DNA from: Salvia splendens | Taxonomy: Eukaryota; Streptophyta; Magnoliopsida; Lamiales; Lamiaceae | DNA: 64,000 nt | NCBI RefSeq assembly: GCF_004379255.2 | Contig: NC_056049.1 | Coordinates: 18,150,063 to 18,214,062 of the forward strand | Direction: 5' to 3' | Shown: positions 35,549 to 47,439 of the stretch, piece after piece | How positions within the stretch are numbered: the stretch's first letter is position 1 | Layout: every line of letters begins with the position of its first letter | Translations under genes and position numbers: made by a program | Notes under the pieces: generated by a model | Database searches by the model: none | Seen by the model: only the letters and a program-made list of their open reading frames with translations | What the model was told of the DNA's origin: nothing

Positions 35549-36476
35549 TGTAACACCCCTTACCCGGTAGGTAACCCACCGAATAAGTGATGTCACGTTT
35601 CAGTATCGAAAACCCGTGCTGAAATTTTTCCTTTTTCTTTTTAGCTTAAAAGCATAATTAAAATCTATTACATTTAAAAACTTAACATTTATCCAGCGGA
35701 AGGTTAAAGATTAAACTATTACATAACATGCCACGACTACTAAACCAAGTTGACCACCAGTGACTCGCCAAAGATGCAAAGCTGCGCAACACCACTGACA
35801 TAATGTCGACTCTAACCTGCAGGGGGGAAAGAGGGGGAGTGAGCTCGAAAGCCCAGTAGCAATATCCAAACTACAGAATCCAACCCTCTCAGCTAAGACA
35901 ATAGTAACTATAATAACTACATTATTTCCTTTTTAATCTTTTGCTTGTTTTCATTTCAATTTCACAGATTTCCAAAATTACTTACAATCACATTATATCA
36001 AACTTATTTGTATTATCGTCATACAACTTTTCCATATATTCTTACTCATGTCTCTTCAGAGATTTCATTCTTAATGCCATTTCCTTATTATCTTGACTTA
36101 TTATTACAATATATATATTCCAAATTCTCAGAATTTTCACACCAAAGCATACCTGTTCAGATACCCATATATATTCATCATATCATCCTCGTCATATTTC
36201 TCTTATGGTCTCTTGATAACATATTCATATATTTATTTCTATACTACAACATTTTCATTGTATCTTATAGCTTTGGTTTCTCCAGATTTCGCATATCATC
36301 ATATATCATTTCGTATCACATTTTTCTCATTTTACCATTTATTTTCGTATACTATTCTTCTGTGTTAATTACCCCGAGCGGGGACCGTTCAACATAAAAT
36401 ATCATTTCCTCCGTGAGGACTGATCAACAATCATATCATATATCATATTTCACAAATCACATATCACATATCACAT

Positions 36477-36945
36477 ATTACAGATCCTTTATTCACAAGT
36501 CATCAGATATTAATTTTTTCTTATCTTATCATATATTACAGATCATTTATTCAGAAATCATCAGATATTATTTTATCTTATATTATCATATATCACATAT
36601 TACAGATTACAGATCATTTATTCAGAAATCATCAGATATTATTTTATCTTATATTATCATATATCACAGATTACAGCTTACAGATCATTTATTCAGAAAT
36701 CATCAGATATTATTTTATCTTATATTATCATATATCACAGATTACAGATTACAGATCATTTATTCAGAAATCATCAGATATTATTTTATCTTATATTATC
36801 ATATATCACAGATTACAGCTTACAGATCATTTATTCAGAAATCATCAGATATTATTTTATCTTATATTATCATATACCACAGATTACAGATTACAGATCC
36901 TTTATTCAGAAATCATCAGATATTATTTTATCTTATAGCCCCAAT
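36477..36945. repeat. 71 bp tandem array, about six units
   Basis: GATCATTTATTCAGAAATCA recurs at 36541, 36612, 36683, 36754, 36825 and (as GATCC) 36896, a constant 71 bp step. A diverged unit precedes at 36483. Rich in ATATCACAGATTACAG. Confidence 0.95.
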
Positions 36946-37033
36946 ATCTACTTGGTTTCAGGCAGGGTACACGGACCAGATCAGAAACAGAATCAGATGC
37001 AGACGCGGATTTTGTCCTCGAGAGGACTCCGCA

Positions 37034-37155
37034 CAGACCACCCATAGGGTGCAGACAGATAATCAGACCACCCATGAGGGTGCAGACATATAATCAGACC
37101 ACCCATGAGGGTGCGGACAGATAATTAGACCACCCATTAGGGTGCAGATCAGACA
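37034..37155. repeat. 30-31 bp tandem array, four units
   Basis: CAGACCACCCATNAGGGTGC units start at 37034, 37064, 37095 and 37126. Confidence 0.92.
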
Positions 37156-39462
37156 GATCAGATAGGGGCCCATCAGATAACAGACGATCCTCGCTTCGGT
37201 TATCCAGAAGACGAGTGATCACAGATAATGCAGCGCTGCTGTCCTATGGCATGCCAATTGTACCCAACACATATGACCAAGCAAACGGGACGTTTTATTT
37301 CATATTCTTCTTTCAAATCTCTTTTTCACATTTATTCCATTTCCAAATATCACTTCAGATAATCATTCTTATCGAATTCACAGACACTCTTTTTCATATA
37401 TATTCAGATATTTTTTTTCATAATCTATTCAGACATATTTCACATTATTCAGATCTTCATAATTTATTACATTTCATTGCATATCGTATCCATTGTCTTT
37501 TATTCATATTCGTACCATTTTTTTTCCACAGATCATTCATATTTAAATTAATAAGAATCATAATAATCCACATATTAAATTATAAGCATATTTAAGCACA
37601 TTATTTAATAACATCTCACATATAATCACATTATAGCACACATCATCTCAACCTAAAGAATCGAAAACCATAGAGAGGATACGCTACCTCGCAGGCTTAT
37701 GAACATAAGCCTATTTCACCTTGATACTTCTCTACCCTCTAAATCCACTCCTTTGTGATCAAAACGCACTATATGCTCCTTCGCTTTATGCATAATATAA
37801 ATAGCGTACCAATTAATAACTCATATTTACCCATGATCATGTTTTCATCATTAAATCATCTAAATAATTAATTTGCTATATTAACTTAAATCATCTAACT
37901 ATACAACTGCACTGGACTGATTCGTCATAAAAATTCTATATTCATTCGGAAGGATTTAGAGGCTTGACCTAATATTTTTAAATGCCCAAAGAAGTATAGT
38001 TTATAATCCAACAAGATTCATTCAAAAATTTCTAATGGTTTGAGAGATATTCTCCTTTTACCAGAGACTAACAAAATCGAACAGTTTCTGGCAACATTTT
38101 CTACACAATTTTTATAAATAGTATTTGTACTCTTTAATTAGTCACAAAATTCAGAGAACAACGAGACACCTTATAGTTAATTTAGAAATTATGAAATCAA
38201 GTTTTCATTGACCTTAAATGCCCTGAATAATTCGGATAGAACATACTAAAATATGGCAGTTTACCACAATTTTGACAGTTTCCGGCGGTATTGTCTTAAC
38301 AATTTATACATGCAGTAACTGAACTCCTAAATTCTCCATAAAATTCAGGGGACCTCAAGACTAAATATAGTTATTTTTAAAATTGTTAAACAAAAGTTTT
38401 AACCTTTCTTAAAATGCTTAATAATTCAAACTAGGAGGCGGCAGATTAGAGAGTTTGATTCTTCTCAAGCTTTTATCTCAAACCCAACCATTCCACATCA
38501 AATATCATCAATTCAGCTCCCCCCCTGTTCAATATTCATCCAAATTCACATCCATGTAATCAAACTTCTAATTCAAATATCAAACAACGACAAATGAAGG
38601 CCTATGATCGCGTAAACGTCAATATATCGAAATTTAATCGGTTAGTTTTCCTACCCCCGAGTGAATGAAATTTCAGCCCTTCAACATCAAAATATACTCA
38701 AGTTCAAGGTATAAAAATAGAATAGGAAGAAAGGGCTACCTCGATTTGCTGGCGGATACAAGATTACCCGATCGATTTACCGATTAAATGACAAATATTT
38801 GGAAATTAAAAAGCTTAAGCTTTTGGTCTTCCATGGAGAGGGGGAGGACGTGCTTGTGGCTGAAATGAGGGGGGGTTTGGAGTTGATGATAGACAAAAGA
38901 ATTCTCTAGAGAATTCTAATCATTATTTAATTATTTAGTTAGTTTTTAAATAAATTAATTATCTTGTAACATTTTATTGCCCTATCATATGATATCACAT
39001 TTAGGAACTCTTTATATCATCATTTAGCATTTAAATTCTAGTTTAAGGCAAAATTATTCCTGTCTATATCTTCAAAAGTTTCGCCGATCGTTTTCGTTAA
39101 AAACTGAAATTATCGGCGATAGAAATTTTTTTAATTACCTTCAAATGGCCCAAAACAATTCCTCACATTATCAACAATTATTCTAGGCCATAATTTTTAA
39201 TTTATAAAATTATTACCCCTTAGCTTCGATTTATGATTTTACACGGACAAAAGAAATTGCCGAAAATTGACTAATCGGCATTTCGTATCAAATTTATACC
39301 TTACGGTTTAACTTAACTACTATTCCTCACCACATATCCAAACCTTTTATTGGTGCCTATAATTCGGGATGTTACATTTATGGTTAATCTAATCAAACTT
39401 CTTACATAAGTTTATGACAAATGGTAAATATTCTGTTTTGTAGTGCAAACCAAATCGTCAAT

Positions 39463-40255
39463 ATGTCGTTCAATCCTCTTTCTGCAATTCTCAAAGAAAA
39501 CAAACTCGAGGGCCAAAATTACATAGAATGGAAACAAAATTTGGACATCGTTCTTACAGCTGAAGAGTACAACTTTGTGCTCACAACCCCGCGACCTCCA
39601 GTACCAGCGGCTAACGCTGCGGTAGGACTTAGAGATGCACATAGACGGCGGCATAAGGCGAATGAGATGGCTAAGTGCTACATGTTGGCATCTATGTCAT
39701 CAGTACTCAAGCATCAGCATTCTGCCATGGAAACTGCCGCCGAGATTATGCAGAATCTCAAGAATCTTTTTGGTACTCAGAATCGAACGGCTAAGTCTCA
39801 AGCCTTTCGGAGTATCATGTCGAAGACAATGAAGGAAGGCTCGTCTGTGAGGGGCCATGTCCTCGAGATGATGGGCCACCTCAACCAGATTGAGGTGTTG
39901 GGAGGGACGATCGATCTCGAGTCCCAGGTAACAATCATCCTTCAAAGTCTTCCCCCTAGCTTCAACAGTTCAAGCTCAACTTTGAGATGAACAAAAGGAA
40001 TTACACCTTGGCAGAACTATTGACTGAACTTCAGTCAGCAGAGGACCTTATGGTCCAGGCTAAGGCTGCCATGATGACTTCGGCACCTCGTTCCTCTGGC
40101 TTCAAGCCTAGCATAGGAAAAAGGAAGGCACCGAACTCAGAATCGGGCAAAGTGGCTAAGGGAAAGAAGAAGAGAAGGGCAAATAAGAAGCCCTCGGGGG
40201 AAGTGTTTCAAGTGTGGTGAGAAGGGGCATTGGAAGCCAGACTGTCCTAAAAGGG
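39463..40255 (+). pseudogene. inner copia gag with zinc knuckle
   Basis: The frame starting MSFNPLSAILKENKLEGQNY has the plant copia gag opening. It shifts near 39985 into EMNKRNYTLAELLTELQSAE. It shifts again near 40195, before the zinc knuckle CFKCGEKGHWKPDC (C-x2-C-x4-H-x4-C) at 40204-40245. Two frameshifts make it non-functional. The knuckle binds element RNA during packaging. Confidence 0.88.
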
Positions 40256-40299
40256 GCAAGGCTACAGGTATACACCAAGCTCTAGTAGTCGAGTCTTGT

Positions 40300-43200
40300 T
40301 TGGCTTTGACATCTACTTGCACTTGGGTTATTGACACAGGAGCTACTGATCATATTTGTTTTGATCCTGACTTAATGCAGGTGACAAGACGACTACATGA
40401 TCGTGAGATCGAATTCCAGCTGGGCGACGCTACCAAAGTGGCGGTCGTTGCAGTGGGAGACATTTATTTGCGTTTTAGTAGTGATAGATTTTTGATTTTG
40501 AAGAATGTTTTGTTGATACCTTCTTTTAGAAGAAATTTAATTTCAGTTTCTAAATTAGTTTTTGATGGATATTCGATTTCTTTTAATGACAATTGTGTTA
40601 TTAAGAAAGATGATTCTTATATTTGTCATGGTATCATGGAAAACAATCTGTACACAATCACTTCTACACAGTTTAATAATCGCAAATCAGAACTCAATAC
40701 AACATCGAAAATTTCAAAGAAACAAAAGGAACCTTCAAGTTCAATGAACGAAACGTACTTATGGCACCTTAGACTTGGTCATGCCAATGAAAGGAGGATC
40801 CATTCTCTTATTCAACAAGATCTTATTAAAGGTCTCTAGAGGAGGAAACTTTTCATAAGTGTGAGTCATGCTTAGAAGGCAAGATGACCAAGAGGCCTTT
40901 TAAGGCTAAGGGCAATAGGGCAAAGGAAGTACTTGAGCTCGTTCATTCCGATGTATGTGGACCAATGTCTACAGAGGCAAGGGGTGGTTTTTGATACTTC
41001 ATCACTTTTATTGATGACTTCTCGAAAATTGGATATGTCTATTTGATGCGTCACAAGTCAGAGTCTTTTGACAAGTTTAAAGACTTTAAGACTCTTGTGG
41101 AGAAGTATCATGGAAAGAATATCAAATGCCTACGATCTGATCGTGGAGACGAATACCTCAGTGCCAAATTTTTGGACTACTTATCGGAGTCGGGAATTGA
41201 ATCCCAACTGACTGCGCCAGGCACGCCCCAGCAGAACGGCGTGGCTGAAAAAAGGAACAAGACCTTGTTAAACATGGTTCGATCGATTATGAGTTATGCA
41301 CGTCTGCCTATTTCATTTTGGGGACATGCCTTGCTTTCTGCAAGCCATATTTTAGACAATTTACCATCGAAATCCGTACCTACTACTCCTTATGAGTTGT
41401 GGACTGGGCGTAAGCCCAATCTAGCACACCTCAAGATTTGGGGTTGCCCGGCTCATTATTGGAAAAGGATTCAACTAAGCTAGGATCAAGGACGGAGGTA
41501 TGTTTGTTTATACGATACCCCAAAGGCACGAAAGGTTATGAATTCTTTAGTCTTCGAGACAAGAAAGTCATTGTGAGTACTCACGCGACATTCTTAGAGG
41601 AAGACTATGTAATGAATCATAAACCCAGCAGTGAAGTGGCTCTCGATGAGCTGACTTCTGTCACAAGTTCCATTAACCAAGAATAAGTACCTAGTGTACA
41701 ATCAATTCCCAAAACTTCAACTTCTACTCAAAATATTGTAGTGCCGCGCCGCAGTGGGAGGGTCTCGCATGAGCCCGACAGATACATTGGTTTGGGGGAA
41801 TCTATGGATCACTCATTGGACAGCAATGTATTAGATCCCTGGAACTTTGCGGAGGCGCTGGCAGATGTCGATCATTGCGAATGGGTGAAACCAATGGATT
41901 CAGAACTACAATCTATGATAGACAAAGACGTCTACGATTTGTCCGTCCTACCCAAAGGCTGTACTGCTATTGGGAGCAAGTGGATATATAAACGTAAACG
42001 TGGACCCGATGGACGAGTTAAAGTCTTTAAGGCAAGACTAGTGGCCAAGGGGTATACCCAAAAGGAAGGCATCGATTATGATGAGACCTTCTCCCCAGTG
42101 GCCATGCTCAAATCGATTCGGATACTATTGTCTATTTCAGCTTATATGGATTGGGATGTATGGCAGATGGACGTTAAGACTGCGTTTCTAAACGGCGGTC
42201 TTGAGGAGACCATCTACATGGAACAACCCGAAAGATATTCCATAAAGGGCAAAGAACACATGGTTTGGAAGCTGAAGAAGACCATTTATGGCCTCAAGCA
42301 AGCATCTAAATCGTGGAACCAATGTTTCGATCAAACTGTTCGCAAGTTTGGATTCGAAAAGTGCCCAAGTGAAAGTTGTGTGTATAAGAAAGTTGATAAG
42401 GGGAATGTGGTGTTCTTAGTTTTATATGTAGATGACATTCTTGTAATTGGAAACAATAAAAAGATGTTGTCGTCAGTACGAACTTGGTTGTCAAACCAGT
42501 TCGAGATGAAAGATATGGGAGACGCGGGACACATCCTCGGGATCAAGGTTCTTCGGAATCGAGAAAAGAAGATGTTGTGCTTATCTCAAGAACCTTACAT
42601 CGATATAGTACTTAGTTGTTTTAGCATGCAGGACGCCAAGAAAGGTTTCTTACCTTTTAGACATGGCATCCATTTATCTCAAGAGATGTGCTCTAAAACG
42701 CCATCTGAGATACATGAAATGAGAAGGATTCCATATGCTTCGGCAGTTGGAAGTCTCATGTATACTATGCTTTGTACTAGACCTGATATTTGCTTTGCTG
42801 TTGGCATGGTGGCAAGATATCAGTCGAATCCGGGCCAAGGACATTGGACTGCCGTAAAGAACATACTCAAGTACCTTAAACGGACTAAGGACTATGCTCT
42901 AGTTTACAATGCAGTCGAGCTCTGTCCTTTGAGATATACTGACTCAGACTTTTAAGCTGATCAGGGCTCGGGAAAATCTACTTCAAGATATGTGTTCACC
43001 TTATGAGGTGGAGCCGTAATTTGGAAGAGTGTGAAGCAGAAATGCATCGCGGACTCGACCATGGAAGCCGAGTATGTGGCCGCTTCGGAGGCTGCAAAAG
43101 AGGCAGTATGGTTCAAGAACTTCCTTATGGATTTAGGTGTGGTTTCGAATCTGCCCAAGAGCATCATCATTTATTGTGACAATTCTGGTGCGGTGGTAAA

Positions 43201-43423
43201 CTCGAAAGAACCAAGAGCTAACAAAGCGAGCAAACACATAGAGCGGAAGTATCATATCATTAGAGATATAGTGCAGAGAGGAGACATACAAGTGGTCAAG
43301 ATTGCGTCAGAGAACAACATGGCAGATCCTTTTACAAAGGCTTTGGCGGTGAAACCTTTCGAATGCCACGTTGAAGGGATGGGAGTTCGACTCATTCAAG
43401 ACCTCAACTTGCTTTCAGTATAA
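40300..43423 (+). pseudogene. inner copia pol: protease, integrase, RT and RNase H
   Basis: Protease active site WVIDTGATDH at about 40324. GAG-pre-integrase LWHLRLGHANERR near 40760. The integrase core starts after a stop near 40996 (FIDDFSKIGYVYL, RSDRGDEY, TPQQNGVAEKRN). RT is in 41741-42955 (VFKARLVAKGYTQ, MDVKTAFLNG, LYVDDILVIG). RNase H is in 43031-43423 (DSTMEAEYVAAS, ASKHIERKYHII). Stops or frameshifts lie near 40838, 40996, 41480, 41685, 42953 and 43003. Domain order PR-INT-RT-RH is that of Ty1/copia. Confidence 0.92.
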
Positions 43424-43494
43424 GTGGGAGAAATTTAGACGTGTGCACTATTTTTTTGTATACTCGAAAGCTGTTTTGAGTATAAGTGGGAGAT

Positions 43495-44950
43495 TGTTAG
43501 GGTTTTGTATACTAGAAATCACCTTTCGAGTGATTGGATACTGTAAAACTTTACTTGTTATTTTCCAATGAATAAAATAGATTATTTTTGTTATAATGTT
43601 GTTATGTTTTACATTTAATGGTTGTTTATTGCAGATTTAAATGTATAAGAACGTAACAAAGTCTAAGTCTTTGTTCTAGTAGACCGGTTGTGGGCGTCGT
43701 CCACTTTAAGGTAACACGGTCAGTTCTAAACAAAGAAAAAGAAGAATTTCACAACCCAGATAGGCCTAGACTACCTATCGTGAAAGGTTGCAATGTCAGT
43801 CCGATTATTTCTAAGCCTTATTGAAATAAGATGACGTTGGTGTGGTATAGCACTGAATGGATCTAACAGCAAGACGAGTCTTTATGCTATCTTCTGAAAG
43901 ACGAGGTCTTGATAATAATTTCTTAATCAATGTACGTTAGCATTGGGCATACGATATTGAGTATCTACTACTTTGACTTACCAAATGTGCGGGTTTTTCG
44001 TAACCCAGCGATCCAGGTATATTGGGTAGTGGTGATCATTATCTAGCGGTGCTAGGATTGCTATTACGTTGAATCGTGCGCGAGGAGAGTCTCGTTTGAT
44101 AACATCCACAAGAGGAGCTCGAAACAAGGTTTTATTATTTGGAACCTAGCTAGTTGGAGTTTGATTAGTCTATGAATAATAAATAAGAGTTTCTTGCTAA
44201 GTCCACTCTTGGAGATTAAATATGTTGATTAATTAAGTCCATAGTAGACATTAATTAATTAATGGATGTTTCTATCTTAAGCGCGGTAAATGAATTGAAC
44301 GCAAATAAAGGAAACCCGGAATACTTGTAATTTCGGATTTGGAAAGGCAGTGCAATATTACTTCTGTAGTGGCTGCTTGTAATATTCCAATATAAGCTTA
44401 TATTAAATTATGGGTTCAATTTAATTAGTAAAAAGCTAATTGGGTGAGGTCTGATCCAATTCTTCCTTAGATCCCTGACTGAGCCCAATTTGTGACTTAA
44501 TATAAATAGGGGAATAAAGGAGACAGAAAACACTTTTTCTACATAAAAATTTCATCCCCCTCTAGAGAGAGAGTTCGAAATTTGTGCCTCCTCCGTGAGC
44601 AGTTTCTGTCTTCCATTATTCGAGTCCTAGTACGTTGGTGAGATTTGCCCACACAAATATCAGCGTACAGTCCGGGACACCAGTCAGAAGATCCGAGGTC
44701 TTGTATTGAAGATCTTCACGTGGAGACGGAGCAAGCCATCATCGATTCTTGATTGAATCAACGAGGTAAATTGACTAATTCCGTAGTAAGCATGTTTTAG
44801 GGATTTTATATGCTAAAGCATGTTTTAATTCAAGTTATGAGCATGATACATGTGATAAAAGTGCGAATAGAATTTGTCTAAATAATCTGCTAAATAGATC
44901 AAATTCATGTGATCGGATATTTATGCACGCTTCCGCTGCCAACCCCTTCA
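43495..44950 (+). mobile_element. 3' LTR of inner copia
   Basis: 1456 bp, directly after the polypurine tract. It ends CCAACCCCTTCA, then the outer element resumes. Confidence 0.93.
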
Positions 44951-44959
44951 TCTTTCCCG

Positions 44960-46648
44960 TCCGGATATCCTGTAGCATACAGAAGTTGGGATGCATTAAC
45001 AGTGTACAATTTAAATCCTTAGTCACATGGCTGATGGACATCAACTTCTGAGATAATCTAGGAACATATAGGCATTTAGAAATATGCACATTAGGAAAAT
45101 TTTCTATAGTCCATGCCCCCTCAACTGGCGTTATTCCCCCATTTGCAGTTTTGATATGCGACTTCGGGGTCTTATGAATTTCCAAATAATCATTTCTATC
45201 GTATGTCATGGTATCGGTGGCCCCACAATCAAAAATCCATCCCGTATCATCAACTATATCACAATCACGGGCTTCAAATGCATATGACAAATTTTCTAAG
45301 GGTGCAAAGGACTTTTTGCATATAATAGGGTCATTCTCATAATTATTCCGAAGCTGGGGTGCATTTGTATAATATTTAGAGGCTGGGGGTGCTTTTGTAT
45401 GAGATATAGAGGCTGGTGACCGAATTGATAATTTGGGGGACTTAATTGAAATAAAGGGATTAGGGTTAAGGATTTGGATCACCCAACCAGTTACCTCCGT
45501 TCTCTCCGCCTCCGTCCAATTGGAGCGACGCCACCATCGCTTCTGCCGTCTCCCCCCCACCACCATTGTCGCTGCGCCTGCCACCGCCGGTTGGGAGACC
45601 ACCGGTGTCTGGTCCCCTTTCCTGGAACCCCGTCATTTCTCGGTTTCCTTCGAGCTGGGTCTTTCCTCAGCTCTCTGTTCCGATGGCGATTTTCGCCTTC
45701 CCAGATTTCTCATCTTCCTACCACTCTGGGTATCCCACCAATTGAAAGCACGTCTCTTTCGTGTGTTTGTGCATTTCACAGTGGGAACACCAGAGTCGGG
45801 AATTGTCTGGCTTGCCGTTTCCCTGGCGGTTGGCGGCGGAGCATGATGTTGGCGGCGGAGCGTGATGTTGGCGGCTGATTCCTGTTCTGCGGCTGCGATG
45901 GGCGGTGTTCTCGAGCTCCAAACCCGAATCCGACCCCCGATGATGTTTCATTCCCGACAGCGGTAGAGTTTGAATCGGATGCCGGTGACATGATCTTGAG
46001 TCGAGCTGCCTCCCACTTCACCCATCCATACGCTACGTCGGCTGAGGGGTATGGATCCTCCTTGAGGATCTCGCATCGGATCCAGTCATACTTCTCGTTC
46101 AGTCCGGTGAGAAATTTGAATAACCGTAGTTCCGATTTGATTTCCCGGTATTGTTCTACCCCTTTGTCGCAGCAATTCACCGTCTTGTGTGAGCATCGAT
46201 CGATATCGATCCAAAGTCCGTGTAGCCTACTCCAGTAGGCCTCCAGTGTTGAGTCTCCTTGTAAAATTTTACTTTCCTTGTCTCGCAGGTCGTATATTAG
46301 ATACGAGTCCGATGAACTCGCAAACGTCACGACGAGTGTATCCCATAGTGACTTCGCCGTTTGGTGATGTGCGAAATCTGCTATGAGATTTGTCTCCATG
46401 TTGTCGATAATCCATGAGAAGACTATTAAGTCTATCTCTTCCCAATCTGTGAATCCGTTCTCCCCTGGCTTCGGTGGGGACTGAACTCTAGAGATATGGC
46501 GGTAGGCTCTTCGGCCGCCAATGGACACTTTCATTAACCGTTCCCACAGTGAGTAGTTCGAGCCATTCAATTTGAAGGCTACGGTAACACTCTTACTCGA
46601 TCTAATTTTCTCGGCAATGGGTTCAATTTCTGGTTTGGTTTCTGACAT
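44960..46648 (-). pseudogene. outer copia gag, zinc knuckle and protease
   Basis: Gag frame 46648-45776 starts MSETKPEIEPIAEK, with FKLNGSNYSLWERLM and a long helical core. A frameshift near 45850 leads to the zinc knuckle CSHCEMHKHTKETC (C-x2-C-x4-H-x4-C) around 45790. The protease region (45602-44960) has WIFDCGATDTMTYD, with Cys in place of the usual Ser/Thr of the D-S/T-G active site. It reads to DIRTGK and is cut by the inner copia; the rest resumes at 32167. Confidence 0.88.
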
Positions 46649-46740
46649 TTTTGGACAGATTTCTCGCCTGTATTGGTCGAGAAAGGTATTTGGGGGCTAT
46701 GATGATTTGTTTCTGAGCCTAAAACCTGCTCTTGATGCCA

Positions 46741-46941
46741 TGTAGAAAGGTATAATCTTTTATGATATAATTCACAATGATAGAGTACATCATATATAGG
46801 CTAAGTAATCTCTATACACGGTAAGATATTCTTCATAATCTTCCTAATTAAATGCCTATAATCTTCTTCCAATTCTTCTCCTGATTTTGTGTCATCTCAT
46901 TGATTGCAGAATATTCTTGGTTTTATTCTTGATCTCCAACA
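46741..46941 (-). mobile_element. 5' LTR of outer copia
   Basis: 201 bp, next to the TGGCATCAAGAGCAGG primer site on the minus strand. The AAACC duplication follows at 46942-46946. Confidence 0.95.
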
Positions 46942-47040
46942 AAACCATCCCAAACTAACATTACTATATTTGTTGCTATTACCTTCTTAATCTTGAGCAG
47001 CAGCAATTCAAGCTCAACACCTTTCTTTTCACTCCCAAAA

Positions 47041-47253
47041 TCAATTTGACTCGGGATTCGGACCACTCGGAACTTCATGCGCTGCCGCGCCATAAAAATC
47101 TTGATTTTTCTTGAATTTTTTCTTCGTGGAAGAATCACTAGCTTTCGAAGGAGAAGTAGTTTCTCTCTCGTTGCTCAGCCGCCTCATCATGGGATTTGAA
47201 GCCTCCGAGAAAGATGGAGGAGAGAAAAGGAGAAGGATTAGAAGGAGAGGCAT
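47041..47253 (-). CDS. CLE peptide precursor, TDIF (CLE41/44) type
   Basis: A 70-residue secreted peptide precursor. A hydrophobic signal peptide (MPLLLILLLFSPPSFSEA) is followed by a variable linker and a basic patch KKKFKK. The C-terminal 12-residue CLE motif HEVPSGPNPESN ends exactly at the stop. The CLE41/CLE44 peptide TDIF is HEVPSGPNPISN, so only position 10 differs (Glu for Ile). TDIF acts from phloem on the receptor PXY/TDR to maintain vascular stem cells and block xylem differentiation; that role here is inferred from the motif. The ATG at 47253 is the first after an in-frame TGA. The gene has no intron, as usual for CLE genes. The outer copia element starts 100 bp past the stop, probably in or near the 3' UTR. 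Whether the Ile-to-Glu change alters receptor choice is unknown. Confidence 0.85.
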   Translation of the reverse strand: MPLLLILLLFSPPSFSEASNPMMRRLSNERETTSPSKASDSSTKKKFKKNQDFYGAAAHEVPSGPNPESN

Positions 47254-47439
47254 CAATCAAGCATTTGAGAAATGATGTTTCACCATTTCGTATTTTTTTT
47301 TTCAAATTATTTAATAATTGCACAAATATAGGTAACCTATGTCATCGTTTCACATCTTTTGTCACTATATTTCGTCGTCTTCTAATATTTTAGCAACTCA
47401 TTTTATTCTTTTCCTAAATCTTTATGATGTACTCCACTA
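47254..47439 (-). promoter_or_regulatory. upstream region of the CLE gene
   Basis: AT-rich sequence with a TATA-like CTATATTTGTG on the minus strand near 47330, about 80 bp before the ATG. No other element is recognised. Confidence 0.3.

Larger units (their letters stand above)
35549..39376. mobile_element. 3.8 kb solo LTR, probably chromovirus (Tekay-type)
   Basis: Begins TGTAACACCCC and ends GGGATGTTACA (TG...CA with TGTAACA/TGTTACA ends). Perfect 5 bp duplications TTTAT flank it (35544-35548 and 39377-39381). A length of 3828 bp and TGTAAC-type ends are usual for Tekay-type Ty3/gypsy LTRs. No internal domains are present. It contains the 71 bp and 31 bp tandem arrays described separately. 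It sits in the leader of the inner copia. Confidence 0.8.
32168..44950 (+). mobile_element. inner Ty1/copia retrotransposon, 12.8 kb, inside the outer copia
   Basis: LTRs 32168-33622 and 43495-44950 (TGTTAGG to CCCCTTCA). Flanks are TCTTC (32163-32167) and TCTTT (44951-44955), a target duplication with one mismatch. The insertion point splits the outer element's polyprotein between DIRTGK and IIGRGTE. The primer site TTGGTATCAAAGCC follows the 5' LTR. The polypurine tract AAGTGGGAGAT precedes the 3' LTR. The long leader (33623-39420) contains a 3.8 kb solo LTR. The coding region has several stops and frameshifts. Confidence 0.95.
29013..46941 (-). mobile_element. outer Ty1/copia retrotransposon, 17.9 kb with nested insertions
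   Basis: LTRs 46741-46941 (5') and 29013-29213 (3'), each 201 bp with two differences. Perfect target duplications AAACC lie at 29008-29012 and 46942-46946. The primer-binding site next to the 5' LTR reads TGGCATCAAGAGCAGG. The polypurine tract TTGAGGGGGG (29214-29223, minus strand) adjoins the 3' LTR. Internal sequence without the inner element is about 4.7 kb. Gag, zinc knuckle, protease, integrase, RT and RNase H are all present but with frameshifts. The inner copia element interrupts it at 32168-44950. Confidence 0.95.

Noticed and set aside
35945..37093. 150- and 226-residue frames on the plus strand
   Set aside because: They are low-complexity translations of AT-rich LTR sequence and the 71 bp tandem array.
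36477..37155. CRISPR-like array of regular repeats
   Set aside because: The units are contiguous tandem repeats without variable spacers, in a plant LTR.
45433..45878. Plus-strand frames over outer copia gag/protease
   Set aside because: They overlap the minus-strand zinc knuckle region and show no recognisable domain.
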